A DNA stretch of 64,000 bases from Kitasatospora setae KM-6054 (lineage in GTDB: Bacteria; Actinomycetota; Actinomycetes; Streptomycetales; Streptomycetaceae): positions 5,084,001 to 5,148,000 of the forward strand of contig NC_016109.1 in NCBI RefSeq assembly GCF_000269985.1. The letters run 5' to 3'. A model generated the notes under the pieces. That model saw nothing but the letters and a program-made list of their open reading frames with translations. It had not been told where the DNA came from and did not search any database. Both the position numbers and the translations under genes were made by a program. Shown piece by piece: positions 49,014 through 57,241 of the stretch (positions within the stretch are counted from its first letter, which is position 1; every line of letters begins with the position of its first letter).

Positions 49014-50459
49014 GTGAGTGCCAACCAGCCCGCTGCCGTGATCGTGCTCGCCGCCGGCGGCGGCACGCGTATGAAGTCCAAGGCGCTGCCGAAGGTGCTG
49101 CACGAGATCTGCGGGCGCTCCCTGGTGGGCCACGCGGTCAGTGCCGCCGGGGAGTTGACGCCCGGTCAGCTGGTCGTGGTGATCGGCCACCTGCGCGAGC
49201 TGGTCCAGGCCCACCTGGCCGAGCACTACCCGGCCGCCCGCCCGGTCGTCCAGACCGAGCAGAACGGCACCGGCCACGCCGTGCGCACCGCGCTGGAGGC
49301 GCTCGCCGCCGACGGCGTGGAGCTGGACGGCACCGTGCTGGTCACCACCGGCGACGCCCCGCTGCTCACCGGCGCCACCCTGGCCGCGCTGGCCGACGCG
49401 CACGCCGCCCAGGGCAACGGCGTCACCGTGCTGACCGCGAGGGTCCCCGACGCGACCGGCTACGGCCGGATCCTGCGCGGCCCGGACGGCGCGGTCGCCG
49501 CGATCGTCGAGCACAAGGACGCCAGTGCCGAGCAGCTGGCGGTCGACGAGATCAACTCCGGGGTGTTCGCCTTCGACGCCAAGCTGCTGGCGCTCGCCCT
49601 CTCGCTGGTCGGCACCGACAACGCGCAGGGCGAGGAGTACCTGACCGACACCCTGGAGATCCTCCGCCGCGAGGGCCACCGGGTCGGCGCGGTGGTCGCC
49701 GCCGACCACCGGGAGATCGTCGGCATCAACGACCGGGTGCAGCTCGCCGAGGCCCGCCGGCTGCTCAACGACCGCCTGCTGGAGAACGCCATGCGGGCCG
49801 GCGTGACCGTGGTCGACCCGGCCTCCACCTGGCTGGACGTCCAGGTGACGTACGAGCCGGACGCGCTGGTCCACCCGAACACCCAGCTGCACGGCGCCAC
49901 CCACCTGGGCGAGGGCTGCGAGGTCGGCCCGAACAGCACGCTGACCGCCACCTCGGTCGGCGCCGGCGCCCGTGTGAGCAACACCACGGCCGACCGCGCC
50001 GAGATCGGCCCGGAGGCGTCCGTCGGCCCGTACGCGTACCTGCGGCCGGGCACGAAGCTGGCCCGGAAGGCGAAGGCCGGCACCTACGTCGAGATCAAGA
50101 ACTCGGAGCTCGGCGAAGGGGCGAAGGTCCCGCACCTGTCGTACATCGGGGACGCGACGATCGGCGAGGGCAGCAACATCGGTGCGGCGTCCGTCACAGT
50201 CAACTACGACGGCGTCGACAAGCACCGGACGGTCATCGGGGCCCACTGCCGCACGGGTTCCGACAACATGTTCATCGCTCCGGTGACGGTCGGTGACGGG
50301 TCCTACACGGCCGCCGGATCGGTGATCACCCACGACGTACCTGCGGGTTCGCTCGGTGTCGCGCGCGCCCAGCAGCGCAACATCCCGGGCTGGGTCGAGC
50401 GGAAGCGGCCCGGTTCGGCCTCCGCCCGGGCGGCCGCCGAGGCAGGTGGGGCGCAGTAG
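49014..50459 (+). CDS. glmU: Bifunctional GlmU (GlcN-1-P acetyltransferase / GlcNAc-1-P uridylyltransferase)
   Basis: 481 aa. N-terminal pyrophosphorylase (VIVLAAGGGTRMKSKALPKVLH, QNGTGHAVRTAL, TTGDAPLL) and C-terminal left-handed beta-helix acyltransferase (hexapeptides from about residue 260; GTYVEIKNSELGEGAKVPHLSYIGDATIGEG, TVNYDGVDKHRTVIG). It makes UDP-GlcNAc for peptidoglycan. GTG start close to the TAGGCT-driven tRNA-Gln, so it may be co-transcribed with it. A low-complexity Ala-rich C-terminal tail is typical of actinobacterial GlmU. Confidence 0.96.
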   Translation: MSANQPAAVIVLAAGGGTRMKSKALPKVLHEICGRSLVGHAVSAAGELTPGQLVVVIGHLRELVQAHLAEHYPAARPVVQTEQNGTGHAVRTALEALAADGVELDGTVLVTTGDAPLLTGATLAALADAHAAQGNGVTVLTARVPDATGYGRILRGPDGAVAAIVEHKDASAEQLAVDEINSGVFAFDAKLLALALSLVGTDNAQGEEYLTDTLEILRREGHRVGAVVAADHREIVGINDRVQLAEARRLLNDRLLENAMRAGVTVVDPASTWLDVQVTYEPDALVHPNTQLHGATHLGEGCEVGPNSTLTATSVGAGARVSNTTADRAEIGPEASVGPYAYLRPGTKLARKAKAGTYVEIKNSELGEGAKVPHLSYIGDATIGEGSNIGAASVTVNYDGVDKHRTVIGAHCRTGSDNMFIAPVTVGDGSYTAAGSVITHDVPAGSLGVARAQQRNIPGWVERKRPGSASARAAAEAGGAQ

Positions 50460-50623
50460 GACCGGGCGGTCGGACGGGGCGGTCGGGGATCTTGAGGAGT
50501 GGTCCCCGGCCGTCGGACCGCGCGCGGGGCGCGTAACCTGAAGTACATACGTGCGCCATCGGGCCTCTTCGGCCGTGCCTCGGCGTACTCACCCAGAGTG
50601 GCAATACACGAGGAGACGGTGCA

Positions 50624-51604
50624 GTGAGCGGGATCACGACCTCCGGCGAGAAGAAGCTGAAACTTTTCTCCGGCCGTGCCCACCACGAACTTGCCGAGGA
50701 GGTCGCCCGCGAACTGGGCACCGAACTCGTCCCGACCAAGGCGCTGGACTTCGCCAACGGCGAGATCTACGTCCGCTTCCTGGACTCCGCCCGCGGCGCG
50801 GACTGCTTCGTGATCCAGAGCCACACGGCTCCGATCAACCAGTGGATCATGGAGCAGCTGATCATGATCGACGCGCTCAAGCGCGCGTCGGCCCGCAGCA
50901 TCACCGCGATCCTGCCGTTCTACGGCTACGCCCGCCAGGACAAGAAGCACCTCGGCCGCGAGCCGATCTCGGCCCGCCTGATCGCCGACCTGCTCCGCAC
51001 GGCCGGCGCCGACCGGCTGATGGCCGTGGACCTGCACACCGCGCAGATCCAGGGCTTCTTCGACGGCCCGGTGGACCACCTGTTCGCGCTGCCGATGCTG
51101 GCCGACTACGTCGGCAACCGGGTCCCCGACCGCTCCAAGCTGACCATCGTCTCCCCGGACGCCGGCCGGGTGAAGGTCGCCGACCAGTGGTGCGACCGGC
51201 TGGACGCCCCGCTGGCGATCATCCACAAGCGCCGGGACATGACGCAGGCCAACACCATCCTCTCCGCCGAGGTGGTCGGCGACGTCCGCGACCGGGTCTG
51301 CGTCCTGGTCGACGACATGATCGACACCGCCGGCACCATCTGCGCCGCCGCCGACGCGCTGTTCGACGCCGGCGCCGCCGACGTCATCGTCGCGGCCACC
51401 CACGGCGTGCTCTCCGGCCCCGCCGCGGACCGGCTGAAGAACTCCCGGGTCAGCGAGTTCGTGTTCACCAACACCCTGCCGACCCCGGCCCAGCTCCAGC
51501 TGGACAAGATCACCACGCTGTCGATCGCCCCGTCGATCGCCGCCGCGGTGCGCGAGGTGTTCGAGGACGGCTCGGTCACCAGCCTCTTCGAGGGCGTGCA
51601 CTGA
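50624..51604 (+). CDS. prs: Ribose-phosphate pyrophosphokinase
   Basis: 326 aa. Typical class I PRPP synthase: KLFSGRAHHELAEEVA, ANGEIYVRFLDS, PFYGYARQDKK, VDLHTAQIQGFF, the PRPP loop VLVDDMIDTAGTI. Makes PRPP from ribose-5-P and ATP for nucleotides, His and Trp. GTG with GAGGAG upstream; leader of about 90 bases. Followed by a strong terminator. Confidence 0.96.
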   Translation: MSGITTSGEKKLKLFSGRAHHELAEEVARELGTELVPTKALDFANGEIYVRFLDSARGADCFVIQSHTAPINQWIMEQLIMIDALKRASARSITAILPFYGYARQDKKHLGREPISARLIADLLRTAGADRLMAVDLHTAQIQGFFDGPVDHLFALPMLADYVGNRVPDRSKLTIVSPDAGRVKVADQWCDRLDAPLAIIHKRRDMTQANTILSAEVVGDVRDRVCVLVDDMIDTAGTICAAADALFDAGAADVIVAATHGVLSGPAADRLKNSRVSEFVFTNTLPTPAQLQLDKITTLSIAPSIAAAVREVFEDGSVTSLFEGVH

Positions 51605-51632
51605 CCTTTCGCGGGCGCGTCGGCCCCGCGAC

Positions 51633-51665
51633 CGGCCCCCGGCTCCGACACGGAGCCGGGGGCCG
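51633..51665. terminator. Terminator after prs
   Basis: A perfect 15-bp stem CGGCCCCCGGCTCCG with its complement around an ACA loop, followed by ATTTC. Confidence 0.85.
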
Positions 51666-51860
51666 ATTTCACGTCCGCGCCACACCCCGGTTAGTCTTGG
51701 GAGACTGCTCGGCGAGGGATGCCCATTCGGTGCTCCGTGATCGACGCGCGAGAACGATGCGCCTTGATCGAACCGCCGAGCGTCCCCCCAACTGGTATTG
51801 AGGGTGTGGCCCGGCGGTTCTGTCGTTCCTGCACCCCTTCGCTTCACGAGGAGTGCAGTC

Positions 51861-52463
51861 GTGTCCGAGATCCGCCTTGCCGCCGAGTCCCGCACCGAGT
51901 TCGGCAAGGGTGCCGCCCGTCGTGCCCGCCGTGCCGGCTTCGTCCCCGGTGTCGTCTACGGCCACGGCCACGCCCCGGTGCACCTGAACCTGCCGGGCCA
52001 CGACCTGATGATGGCGCTCAAGACCCCGAACGCCCTGCTGGTCGTCCCGATCGAGGGCAAGGACGAGTTCGTGCTGCCGAAGGCCGTGCAGCGCGAGGCC
52101 ATCAAGCGCACCATCGAGCACGTCGACCTGCTGCTGGTCAAGCGCGGCGAGAAGGTCACCGTCGAGATCCCGGTCCACACCGAGGGCGAGCTGGCCCCCG
52201 GCGGCAACCTGATCGAGAACGTGCTGAACGCCCTCCCGATCGAGGCCGAGGCCACCCACCTGCCCGAGTCGGTCACCGTCTCGGTCGAGGGCCTGGAGGC
52301 CGGCGCCGCCATCACCGCCGGCGACATCGCCCTCCCGTCCGGCGTCTCGCTGGCCGTCGAGGCCGACGCCGTCGTGCTCCAGGTCATCGGCGCCCAGGCC
52401 CCCGAGGCCACCGAGGACGAGGCCGCCGACGAGGCCGAGGCCACCGAGGTCGTCGAGGGCTGA
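51861..52463 (+). CDS. rplY: 50S ribosomal protein L25, CTC/TL5 family
   Basis: 200 aa. N-terminal 5S rRNA-binding domain (RLAAESRTEFGKGAARRARRAGFVPGVVYG) plus the C-terminal beta domain of the CTC type (KVTVEIPVHTEGELAPGG, NALPIEAEATHLPESVTVSVEGLEAG) and an acidic Glu/Ala tail. GTG preceded by CACGAGGAG. A promoter-like TAGTCT lies near 51694, giving a leader of about 160 bases that could be regulatory, though no clear structure is seen. Next to pth, as is common. Confidence 0.93.
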   Translation: MSEIRLAAESRTEFGKGAARRARRAGFVPGVVYGHGHAPVHLNLPGHDLMMALKTPNALLVVPIEGKDEFVLPKAVQREAIKRTIEHVDLLLVKRGEKVTVEIPVHTEGELAPGGNLIENVLNALPIEAEATHLPESVTVSVEGLEAGAAITAGDIALPSGVSLAVEADAVVLQVIGAQAPEATEDEAADEAEATEVVEG

Positions 52464-52474
52464 CCACCGCCCCT

Positions 52475-52523
52475 GCCGCTGCCCCGGCCGCCCCGCCCCG
52501 CGCGGGACGGCCGGGGCAGCGGC
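52475..52523. terminator. Hairpin between rplY and pth
   Basis: A perfect 16-bp stem GCCGCTGCCCCGGCCG (52475-52490) with 52508-52523; loop of 17 bases that can itself pair. Probable terminator or attenuator before pth. Confidence 0.75.
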
Positions 52524-52572
52524 GTGTCCGGGATGATGTGACGGTACGGAGAACACCCGCGTGAGGAGCGGC

Positions 52573-53148
52573 ATGAGCGAGTACGACGGCCCCTGGCTGG
52601 TGGTGGGCCTCGGCAACCCCGGCAAGGAGTACGCCCGCAACCGGCACAACATCGGCTTCATGGTGGTCGAGCTGCTGGCCCAGCGGGCGGGCGCGAAGTT
52701 CAAGGCCCACAAGAGCCGCGCCCAGGTCGCCGAGGGGCGGCTGGCCGGCCGGCGGGTGGTGCTCGCCGAGCCGATGAGCTTCATGAACCTCTCCGGCGGC
52801 CCGGTCACCGCGCTGCGCGACTTCTACAAGGTCCCCACCTCGGCGATCGTCGCCGTCCACGACGAACTCGACCTCGACTACGCGGCCCTGCGGCTGAAGA
52901 CCGGCGGCGGCGACAACGGCCACAACGGCCTCAAGTCGATGACCAAGTCGCTCGGCCCCGACTACCACCGGGTCCGCTGCGGCATCGGCCGCCCGCCCGG
53001 CCGGATGGAGGTCGCCGACTTCGTCCTCAAGGACTTCTCGTCCACCGAGCGCAAGGACCTCGACTGGTTCGTCGACCGCGCCGCCGACGCCGTCGAGGCG
53101 CTGCTCTCGGACGGCCTGGAGCGGGCCCAGCAGAACTACAACTCCTGA
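52573..53148 (+). CDS. pth: Peptidyl-tRNA hydrolase
   Basis: 191 aa. WLVVGLGNPGKEYARNRHNIGF with catalytic His25, SFMNLSGG, VHDELDLDY and GGDNGHNGLKS. Releases peptides from peptidyl-tRNA. ATG at 52573 is chosen because GAGGAGCGG precedes it. Last conserved core gene before the accessory exporter region. Confidence 0.95.
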   Translation: MSEYDGPWLVVGLGNPGKEYARNRHNIGFMVVELLAQRAGAKFKAHKSRAQVAEGRLAGRRVVLAEPMSFMNLSGGPVTALRDFYKVPTSAIVAVHDELDLDYAALRLKTGGGDNGHNGLKSMTKSLGPDYHRVRCGIGRPPGRMEVADFVLKDFSSTERKDLDWFVDRAADAVEALLSDGLERAQQNYNS

Positions 53149-53163
53149 CCCCGGGGGAGGAGT

Positions 53164-53179
53164 TGTGACCGAGGTCACA
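53164..53179. promoter_or_regulatory. Perfect Crp-type dyad
   Basis: TGTGA-CCGAGG-TCACA is an exact TGTGA-N6-TCACA site and also fits the Streptomyces Crp pattern GTG-N6-GNCAC. It lies 15 bases after the pth stop and 222 bases upstream of the LuxR/SH3 cassette. Another cAMP-receptor-family protein could bind the same pattern. Confidence 0.6.
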
Positions 53180-53239
53180 TTCGATTCCGGAGGGTGATGG
53201 CGGGCCGACGGGCCCCGAGGGCGCCCTCCGGTGGCCTTC

Positions 53240-53320
53240 CACAATAGTCAACTTTTGGTGATTCCAACGTTACTGATAGTCAATTTCCTTGGGGGGCATG
53301 CCAGTTGGTATGCCCCCCGC
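53240..53320 (+). promoter_or_regulatory. AT-rich leader with direct repeats and hairpin
   Basis: An AT-rich island rare in this GC-rich window. ATAGTCAA is repeated at 53244-53251 and 53276-53283, 32 bases apart (three turns). TTGG-TGATT-CCAA lies between. A 12-bp stem (GGGGGGCATGCC with GGTATGCCCCCC, 53291-53302 and 53307-53318) follows, 82 bases upstream of the LuxR start. It could be a promoter with an attenuator. Confidence 0.5.
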
Positions 53321-53400
53321 CCGTTCGGCCGATGCTTAGATGGTTTCCGTGCACCGCGTCCGCCCTCGGGCGGGCGCCCGCAATGTCTGGGGGGATATCC

Positions 53401-53646
53401 ATGGAAACCGCTATCGCCTACGAGGAGCTGACAGCCAGGGAACGGGAGGTCTTCGACCTGCTCGGCAAGGGCCTGTCGAACGCCGAGATCGCCGACCGGC
53501 TGGTCGTGAGCGGCTCGACGGTGAAGGCCCACCTGGCCCGGATCCTGATCAAGACCGGGGCGGAGACGCGCACCCGGGCGGCGCTGATGGCGCAGCGCCT
53601 GCACCACCAAGTGTGTCCGAACGGCCAATGGTGCCGGTGCGGTTGA
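53401..53646 (+). CDS. Stand-alone LuxR-type helix-turn-helix protein
   Basis: 81 aa, essentially only the GerE/LuxR DNA-binding domain (LTAREREVFDLLGKGLSNAEIADRLVVSGSTVKAHLARILIKTGAETRTRAALMA), with a short tail containing two Cys (QVCPNGQWCRCG). No receiver or sensor domain, so any switching must come from its expression or partner. ATG with GGGGGGATATCC upstream; longer starts upstream are in poorly coding sequence. Followed 67 bases later by the secreted SH3-like protein on the same transcript. Confidence 0.85.
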   Translation: METAIAYEELTAREREVFDLLGKGLSNAEIADRLVVSGSTVKAHLARILIKTGAETRTRAALMAQRLHHQVCPNGQWCRCG

Positions 53647-53713
53647 GCCGCTGGAATTGGTTCGAGCCCGAATCCGGGCCGACCGAACCACTCTCGCGAT
53701 GAGGGGATCCGCC

Positions 53714-54040
53714 ATGCTCAAGACCCGCTCGCTGCGCGCACTCGCGGTGGCCGTCGCGGCCACCGCCGCGCTCTCGCTCGGCGTCGGCGCCGCCAACGCC
53801 ACCGACCTGCCCGGCGACTACACCACCGCCGTGAAGCTCCGGGCCGACTCCAACACCAGCGCCACCGCCTACGGCGTGGGCTACCCGGGCCAGGGCAACG
53901 TCTCGCACTGCTACAAGGGCGGGACCACCGTGGGCGGCAACAGCTTCTGGGACTGGAACACGGACAAGGCGACCGGCGTGACCGGCTACAGCGCCGAGTT
54001 CTACCTGACCCAGGGGTACGCCCAGCCGACCCACTGCTGA
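53714..54040 (+). CDS. Small secreted SH3-like protein
   Basis: 108 aa. Signal peptide with cleavage expected after ANA29 (LRALAVAVAATAALSLGVGA), mature chain about 79 residues. The mature part has the rhythm of a bacterial SH3 domain (VKLRADSNTSATAYGVGYPGQG ... FWDWNTDKATGVTGYSAEFYL) and two Cys, Cys66 and the C-terminal Cys108, likely a disulfide. ATG with GAGGGG upstream. Could be a wall-binding or morphogenetic protein; a secreted bacteriocin-like role cannot be excluded. Transcript ends at a strong hairpin. Confidence 0.78.
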   Translation: MLKTRSLRALAVAVAATAALSLGVGAANATDLPGDYTTAVKLRADSNTSATAYGVGYPGQGNVSHCYKGGTTVGGNSFWDWNTDKATGVTGYSAEFYLTQGYAQPTHC

Positions 54041-54042
54041 CC

Positions 54043-54117
54043 CACCGGCGGTGACCGACACCGCCGGTGAACACCTCGGTGTCCCTCGCCCTCCCGCAAT
54101 GAGGGCGAGGGGCACCG
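54043..54117 (+). terminator. Double hairpin after the SH3-like gene
   Basis: First a 10-bp stem CACCGGCGGT/ACCGCCGGTG (54043-54069), then a 17-bp stem (54077-54093 with 54101-54117, one G-T pair). Together they separate the LuxR/SH3 cassette from the exporter operon. Confidence 0.8.
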
Positions 54118-54159
54118 CGGCAGAAGCCTATCCGCCTTCCGTGTCGAGGAATCCCGGTG

Positions 54160-55086
54160 ATGAAGAAGCGTTTTCCGGCGGCCGTGCTGCCGCTCCTGCT
54201 GTCGGCGGCGGCTCTGGTGGGCTGCTCGTCCTCGGGCGGTACCGGTGGCACCGGTGGAGGGGGCGGAGGGGGCGGCCAGCCGGCCGGGCAGCCGCCGAAA
54301 GTGACGGCCACGCCCACGCCGACCTCCGGTACCCAGTTGGCCGAACTGCCGCTGGTCGCCTTCCTGAAGGACGCGGACGGCGACCGGACCATCGACCGGG
54401 CCACCGACCTGCTGACCCAGGACTGCATGCACCGGCTCGGCTTCGCCGGCTGGAAGACCGACACCACCCTGCCGGTCGGCAAACCGGTGGAGACCGCCGG
54501 TGACTACGGCTACCTGGACGAGGCCCAGGCCGCTCAGTACGGGTTCCGGTCCGCCGCCGCGCTCAAGGGCAAGCCCACTGACGGCCCACGGATGCAGCCC
54601 GGCGAGCTGGCGGCCCTCACCGGCAGCGACGGCGCGGGCAACGCGGCGCCCGGCAACGTCCCGCAGGGCGGTTGCGGCGGGGAGGCGTTCCGCACGATCC
54701 GGGCGGGCCTCGACAAGCCGGCCGGGTCGGTCTACGACGACCTGATGGGCGACTCCTACCAGCGCACCGCCAGTGACAGCCGGGTCGTCGACGGCATCAG
54801 GGCCTGGTCGGACTGCATGAAGCAGAAGGGCTTCACCTACAGCACCCCGAAGGCGCTCAGCGTCGAAGCCTGGGGCCCGCAGGTCACCCAGCGGGAGATC
54901 GACACCGCCAAGGCCGACGTCGCCTGCACCAAGCAGACCAACCTGCCCGGTATCGCGTTCGCCGTGCAGAGCGCCATCCAGCAGCAGCAGATCGAGCAGC
55001 ACCAGCAGCAGTTGAAGGCCGAGAAGGACTTCAAGGCCGGCCAGGTGCGCAAGGCCGCCGAGATCCTGCGGAGCAAGGGCCAGTGA
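54160..55086 (+). CDS. Lipoprotein of the exporter operon
   Basis: 308 aa. Signal peptide with lipobox LVGC near residue 22 (MKKRFPAAVLPLLLSAAALVGC), a Gly-rich linker, then a mostly helical extracellular domain with several Cys (DCMHRLGF, GGCGG, SDCMKQKGF, VACTKQT) and a Gln-rich amphipathic C-terminus (QQQQIEQHQQQLKAEKDF). Resembles uncharacterised actinobacterial lipoproteins. Start may alternatively be GTG 54157. The stop overlaps the next gene (GTGA). Possibly an accessory binding subunit of the exporter. Confidence 0.75.
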   Translation: MKKRFPAAVLPLLLSAAALVGCSSSGGTGGTGGGGGGGGQPAGQPPKVTATPTPTSGTQLAELPLVAFLKDADGDRTIDRATDLLTQDCMHRLGFAGWKTDTTLPVGKPVETAGDYGYLDEAQAAQYGFRSAAALKGKPTDGPRMQPGELAALTGSDGAGNAAPGNVPQGGCGGEAFRTIRAGLDKPAGSVYDDLMGDSYQRTASDSRVVDGIRAWSDCMKQKGFTYSTPKALSVEAWGPQVTQREIDTAKADVACTKQTNLPGIAFAVQSAIQQQQIEQHQQQLKAEKDFKAGQVRKAAEILRSKGQ

Positions 55087-55625
55087 GGGCCCGGGCCGCC
55101 GCCGGGGTGCTGCTGGTGCTCGCGCTCGCCGCCGCCGGCTGCGGGGCGCCGGAGCGGGCGGCCCCGCCGTACGGGGTCGGGCCGGACGGGGAGCGGCTGG
55201 AGGAGCCGGACGGCGAGGTTCGGGCGGCCTACCTCGGGTACTGGGACGCCTGGCTGGCGGCCTACCGGAACCCCGGCGCGGCCGACGACGGGCTGGCCGG
55301 GCACGCCGGGCCGCCCTGGCTGGACGCCGCCCGCGCCACCCTCGCCGAGGCGCGCCGCGCGCACCAGCACAACGAGGGGACGGTCGAGCACCGGCTGGTC
55401 GGGATGGCCGCCGAGGGGCAGAGCCGGCTGGTCTACGACTGCGTGGAGCTGTCCGGCTGGCGGATCCACGACGACCGCACCGGCGCGCCGCTGCCCGGCC
55501 AGCTCACCGACAAGCGCCGGCAGCTCGCCGTGCTGACCCTGAACCGGGTCGACGGCCGCTGGGTCGTCACCAACAGCCGCAAGCCCGTGCCCTGCGAACC
55601 GCGGGACGACGGGAGGACACCGTGA
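55083..55625 (+). CDS. Lipoprotein with single NTF2-like extracellular domain
   Basis: 180 aa. Signal peptide and lipobox AAGC near residue 20 (GVLLVLALAAAGCGAP). The mature region (VRAAYLGYWDAWLAAYRNPGAAD, TLAEARRAHQHNEGTVEHRL, AVLTLNRVDGRWVVTNSR) has the helix-then-sheet pattern of an NTF2-like fold. Two Cys remain in the mature part. GTG overlaps the previous stop, and its own stop overlaps the next start, so all are coupled. Confidence 0.78.
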   Translation: MRARAAAGVLLVLALAAAGCGAPERAAPPYGVGPDGERLEEPDGEVRAAYLGYWDAWLAAYRNPGAADDGLAGHAGPPWLDAARATLAEARRAHQHNEGTVEHRLVGMAAEGQSRLVYDCVELSGWRIHDDRTGAPLPGQLTDKRRQLAVLTLNRVDGRWVVTNSRKPVPCEPRDDGRTP

Positions 55626-57241
55626 GGCGGGAGCGCACCATGCCGCTGCGCAGGGCGAAGCCGGACCAGGACGGGCCGGCCGACCAGGACGGATCGGGGC
55701 CGGGACCGGAGCCAGGACCGGGGCCGGGGCCGGGGCCGACGGGCGGGACGGGCCGCCGGCGCCGGCTGGTGGTGCTGGTCGCGGTCGGCGCGGCGGTGGT
55801 CTCCGGGGCCGGGCTGGGCGCGGCCACGCTGGTGAAGTCGCCGGAGCAGGCCGCGGCGGACGCCAAGCCGCCCGCCGCGTCGGTGCTGACCGCGCCGGTG
55901 GTGCAGCGGGTGCTGGCCAACACCACGGTGCTGCGCGGGACGTTCGCCGCCGGGCAGACCTTCGCCGTGCAGCCCGCCGCGGTGGCGCCCTCGACCGGCG
56001 GGCCCGGCGGCGGCACGCCCGTGGTCAGCGCGCTGAAGGCGGCCGCGGGCGACACCGTGCAGAGCCGGCAGGTGATCGCGGAGGTGTCGGGGCGGCCGGT
56101 GTTCGTGCTGCCCGGGACGATCCCCGCCTACCGGGACATGCAGCCCGGCCAGTCCGGCGACGACATCGCCCAACTGCAGAACGTGCTCAAGGGGTTGGGC
56201 ATCTCCACCGGCGGCGACGCCAAGGGCGTGTTCGGCGCGGGCACCAAGACCGCGGTCGGCAGGCTGTACCAGCAGCTCGGCTACCCGGCGGCGGTCACCG
56301 GCGAGGCCACCGCCGCGGCCGTGCACACCGCCCAGCAGGCCGTCCAGGAGCAGCAGCAGGTCGTCCAGGACCTGCAGGACGGCGCCACCGCGGCCGCCGG
56401 CACCGCCGGCACCGCCGACACCGGTGGCGGCAAGGGCGGGGCGAGCGCCCCGGCGGCCGCTGACAGTGCCACCCGACTGGCGCGCGCGAAGACCCTGTTG
56501 ACGCAGAAGCAGCAGGAGCTGGCGCAGGCCCAGGCCAAGGACGGGCCGCAACTGCCGCTCTCCGAGGTGCTGTTCCTGCCCTCGCTGCCGGCCCGGGTCG
56601 CCGCCGTCCCGGCGAAGGTCGGCGACAAGGTCGCCGCCCCCGTGATGACGCTCACCGCGGGCGGCCTGAACCTCACCGGCCACCTGCCGCCCGCCGACGC
56701 GGCCCTGGTCAAGCCGGGGATGAAGGTCACCGTGCTGTCCGAGTCGACCGGCCGGGAGCTGGCCGCCAAGGTCGGCGGGGTCGGCGCGCCGGTCACCCCG
56801 GGCGCCGGCACGGGCACGGGCGCCGTCGCGGGCGCCGGCCAGGAGCCCGCGGCCGGGGCCGGGGCCGGGGGCAGCCCGTACGCGCCGGTCACGGTCCTCC
56901 CGGACAGCCCGTGGGACCCGGGGCTGGACGGGCAGGACGTGCGGATCACCATCGTCGAGGCGGCCACCTCGGGCGAGGTGCTGGCGGTGCCGTCCTCGGC
57001 GATCAGCTCCTCGGTCGACGGCCGCACCACGGTCACCGTGGTCGCCGCCGACCGCAGCCGCCGCGAGGTCGAGGTGACGGCCGGGGTGATCGCCGACAAC
57101 TTCGTCCAGGTCACGGCCAAGGAAGGCGAGTTGCAGCCCGGTGACCAGGTGCTGGTCGGCGTCGCGCAGGCCCGCCCGCCCGGGGCGTCCGGCGGTACGG
57201 GCGGCGCGGGCGGTACGAGCGCCGGGGTCGGGGCCGGCTGA
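55622..57241 (+). CDS. Membrane-fusion/adaptor protein with peptidoglycan-binding domain
   Basis: 539 aa. A Pro/Gly-rich cytoplasmic start with a repetitive PGPEPGPGPGPGP tract, one transmembrane helix near residues 50-70, then a HlyD/RND-adaptor-like body. A PG_binding_1 domain is inserted at about 175-225 (SGDDIAQLQNVLKGLGI ... GVFGAGTKTAVGRLYQQLGYP). Helical hairpin (QEQQQVVQDLQDG, LTQKQQELAQAQA) and lipoyl/barrel pieces (AAVPAKVGDKVAAPVMTL, GMKVTVLSE) follow, ending in a Gly/Ala tail. GTG start. It should connect the ABC exporter to the cell wall. Confidence 0.85.
   Translation: MRRERTMPLRRAKPDQDGPADQDGSGPGPEPGPGPGPGPTGGTGRRRRLVVLVAVGAAVVSGAGLGAATLVKSPEQAAADAKPPAASVLTAPVVQRVLANTTVLRGTFAAGQTFAVQPAAVAPSTGGPGGGTPVVSALKAAAGDTVQSRQVIAEVSGRPVFVLPGTIPAYRDMQPGQSGDDIAQLQNVLKGLGISTGGDAKGVFGAGTKTAVGRLYQQLGYPAAVTGEATAAAVHTAQQAVQEQQQVVQDLQDGATAAAGTAGTADTGGGKGGASAPAAADSATRLARAKTLLTQKQQELAQAQAKDGPQLPLSEVLFLPSLPARVAAVPAKVGDKVAAPVMTLTAGGLNLTGHLPPADAALVKPGMKVTVLSESTGRELAAKVGGVGAPVTPGAGTGTGAVAGAGQEPAAGAGAGGSPYAPVTVLPDSPWDPGLDGQDVRITIVEAATSGEVLAVPSSAISSSVDGRTTVTVVAADRSRREVEVTAGVIADNFVQVTAKEGELQPGDQVLVGVAQARPPGASGGTGGAGGTSAGVGAG

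Noticed and set aside
50460..50623. Possible riboswitch in the prs leader
   Set aside because: Short hairpin GGCC-TCTTC-GGCC and scattered complementary bits only; no recognised purine, PRPP or ppGpp aptamer core.
51694..51860. Possible autoregulatory 5S-like structure in the rplY leader
   Set aside because: I could not find a loop-E-like motif or a convincing extended fold by eye, so only the long leader is noted.
54160..55086. Bacteriocin precursor interpretation of the exporter operon
   Set aside because: No lactococcin-972-like or lanthipeptide core and no leader with a double-Gly site was found. The cargo remains unknown.
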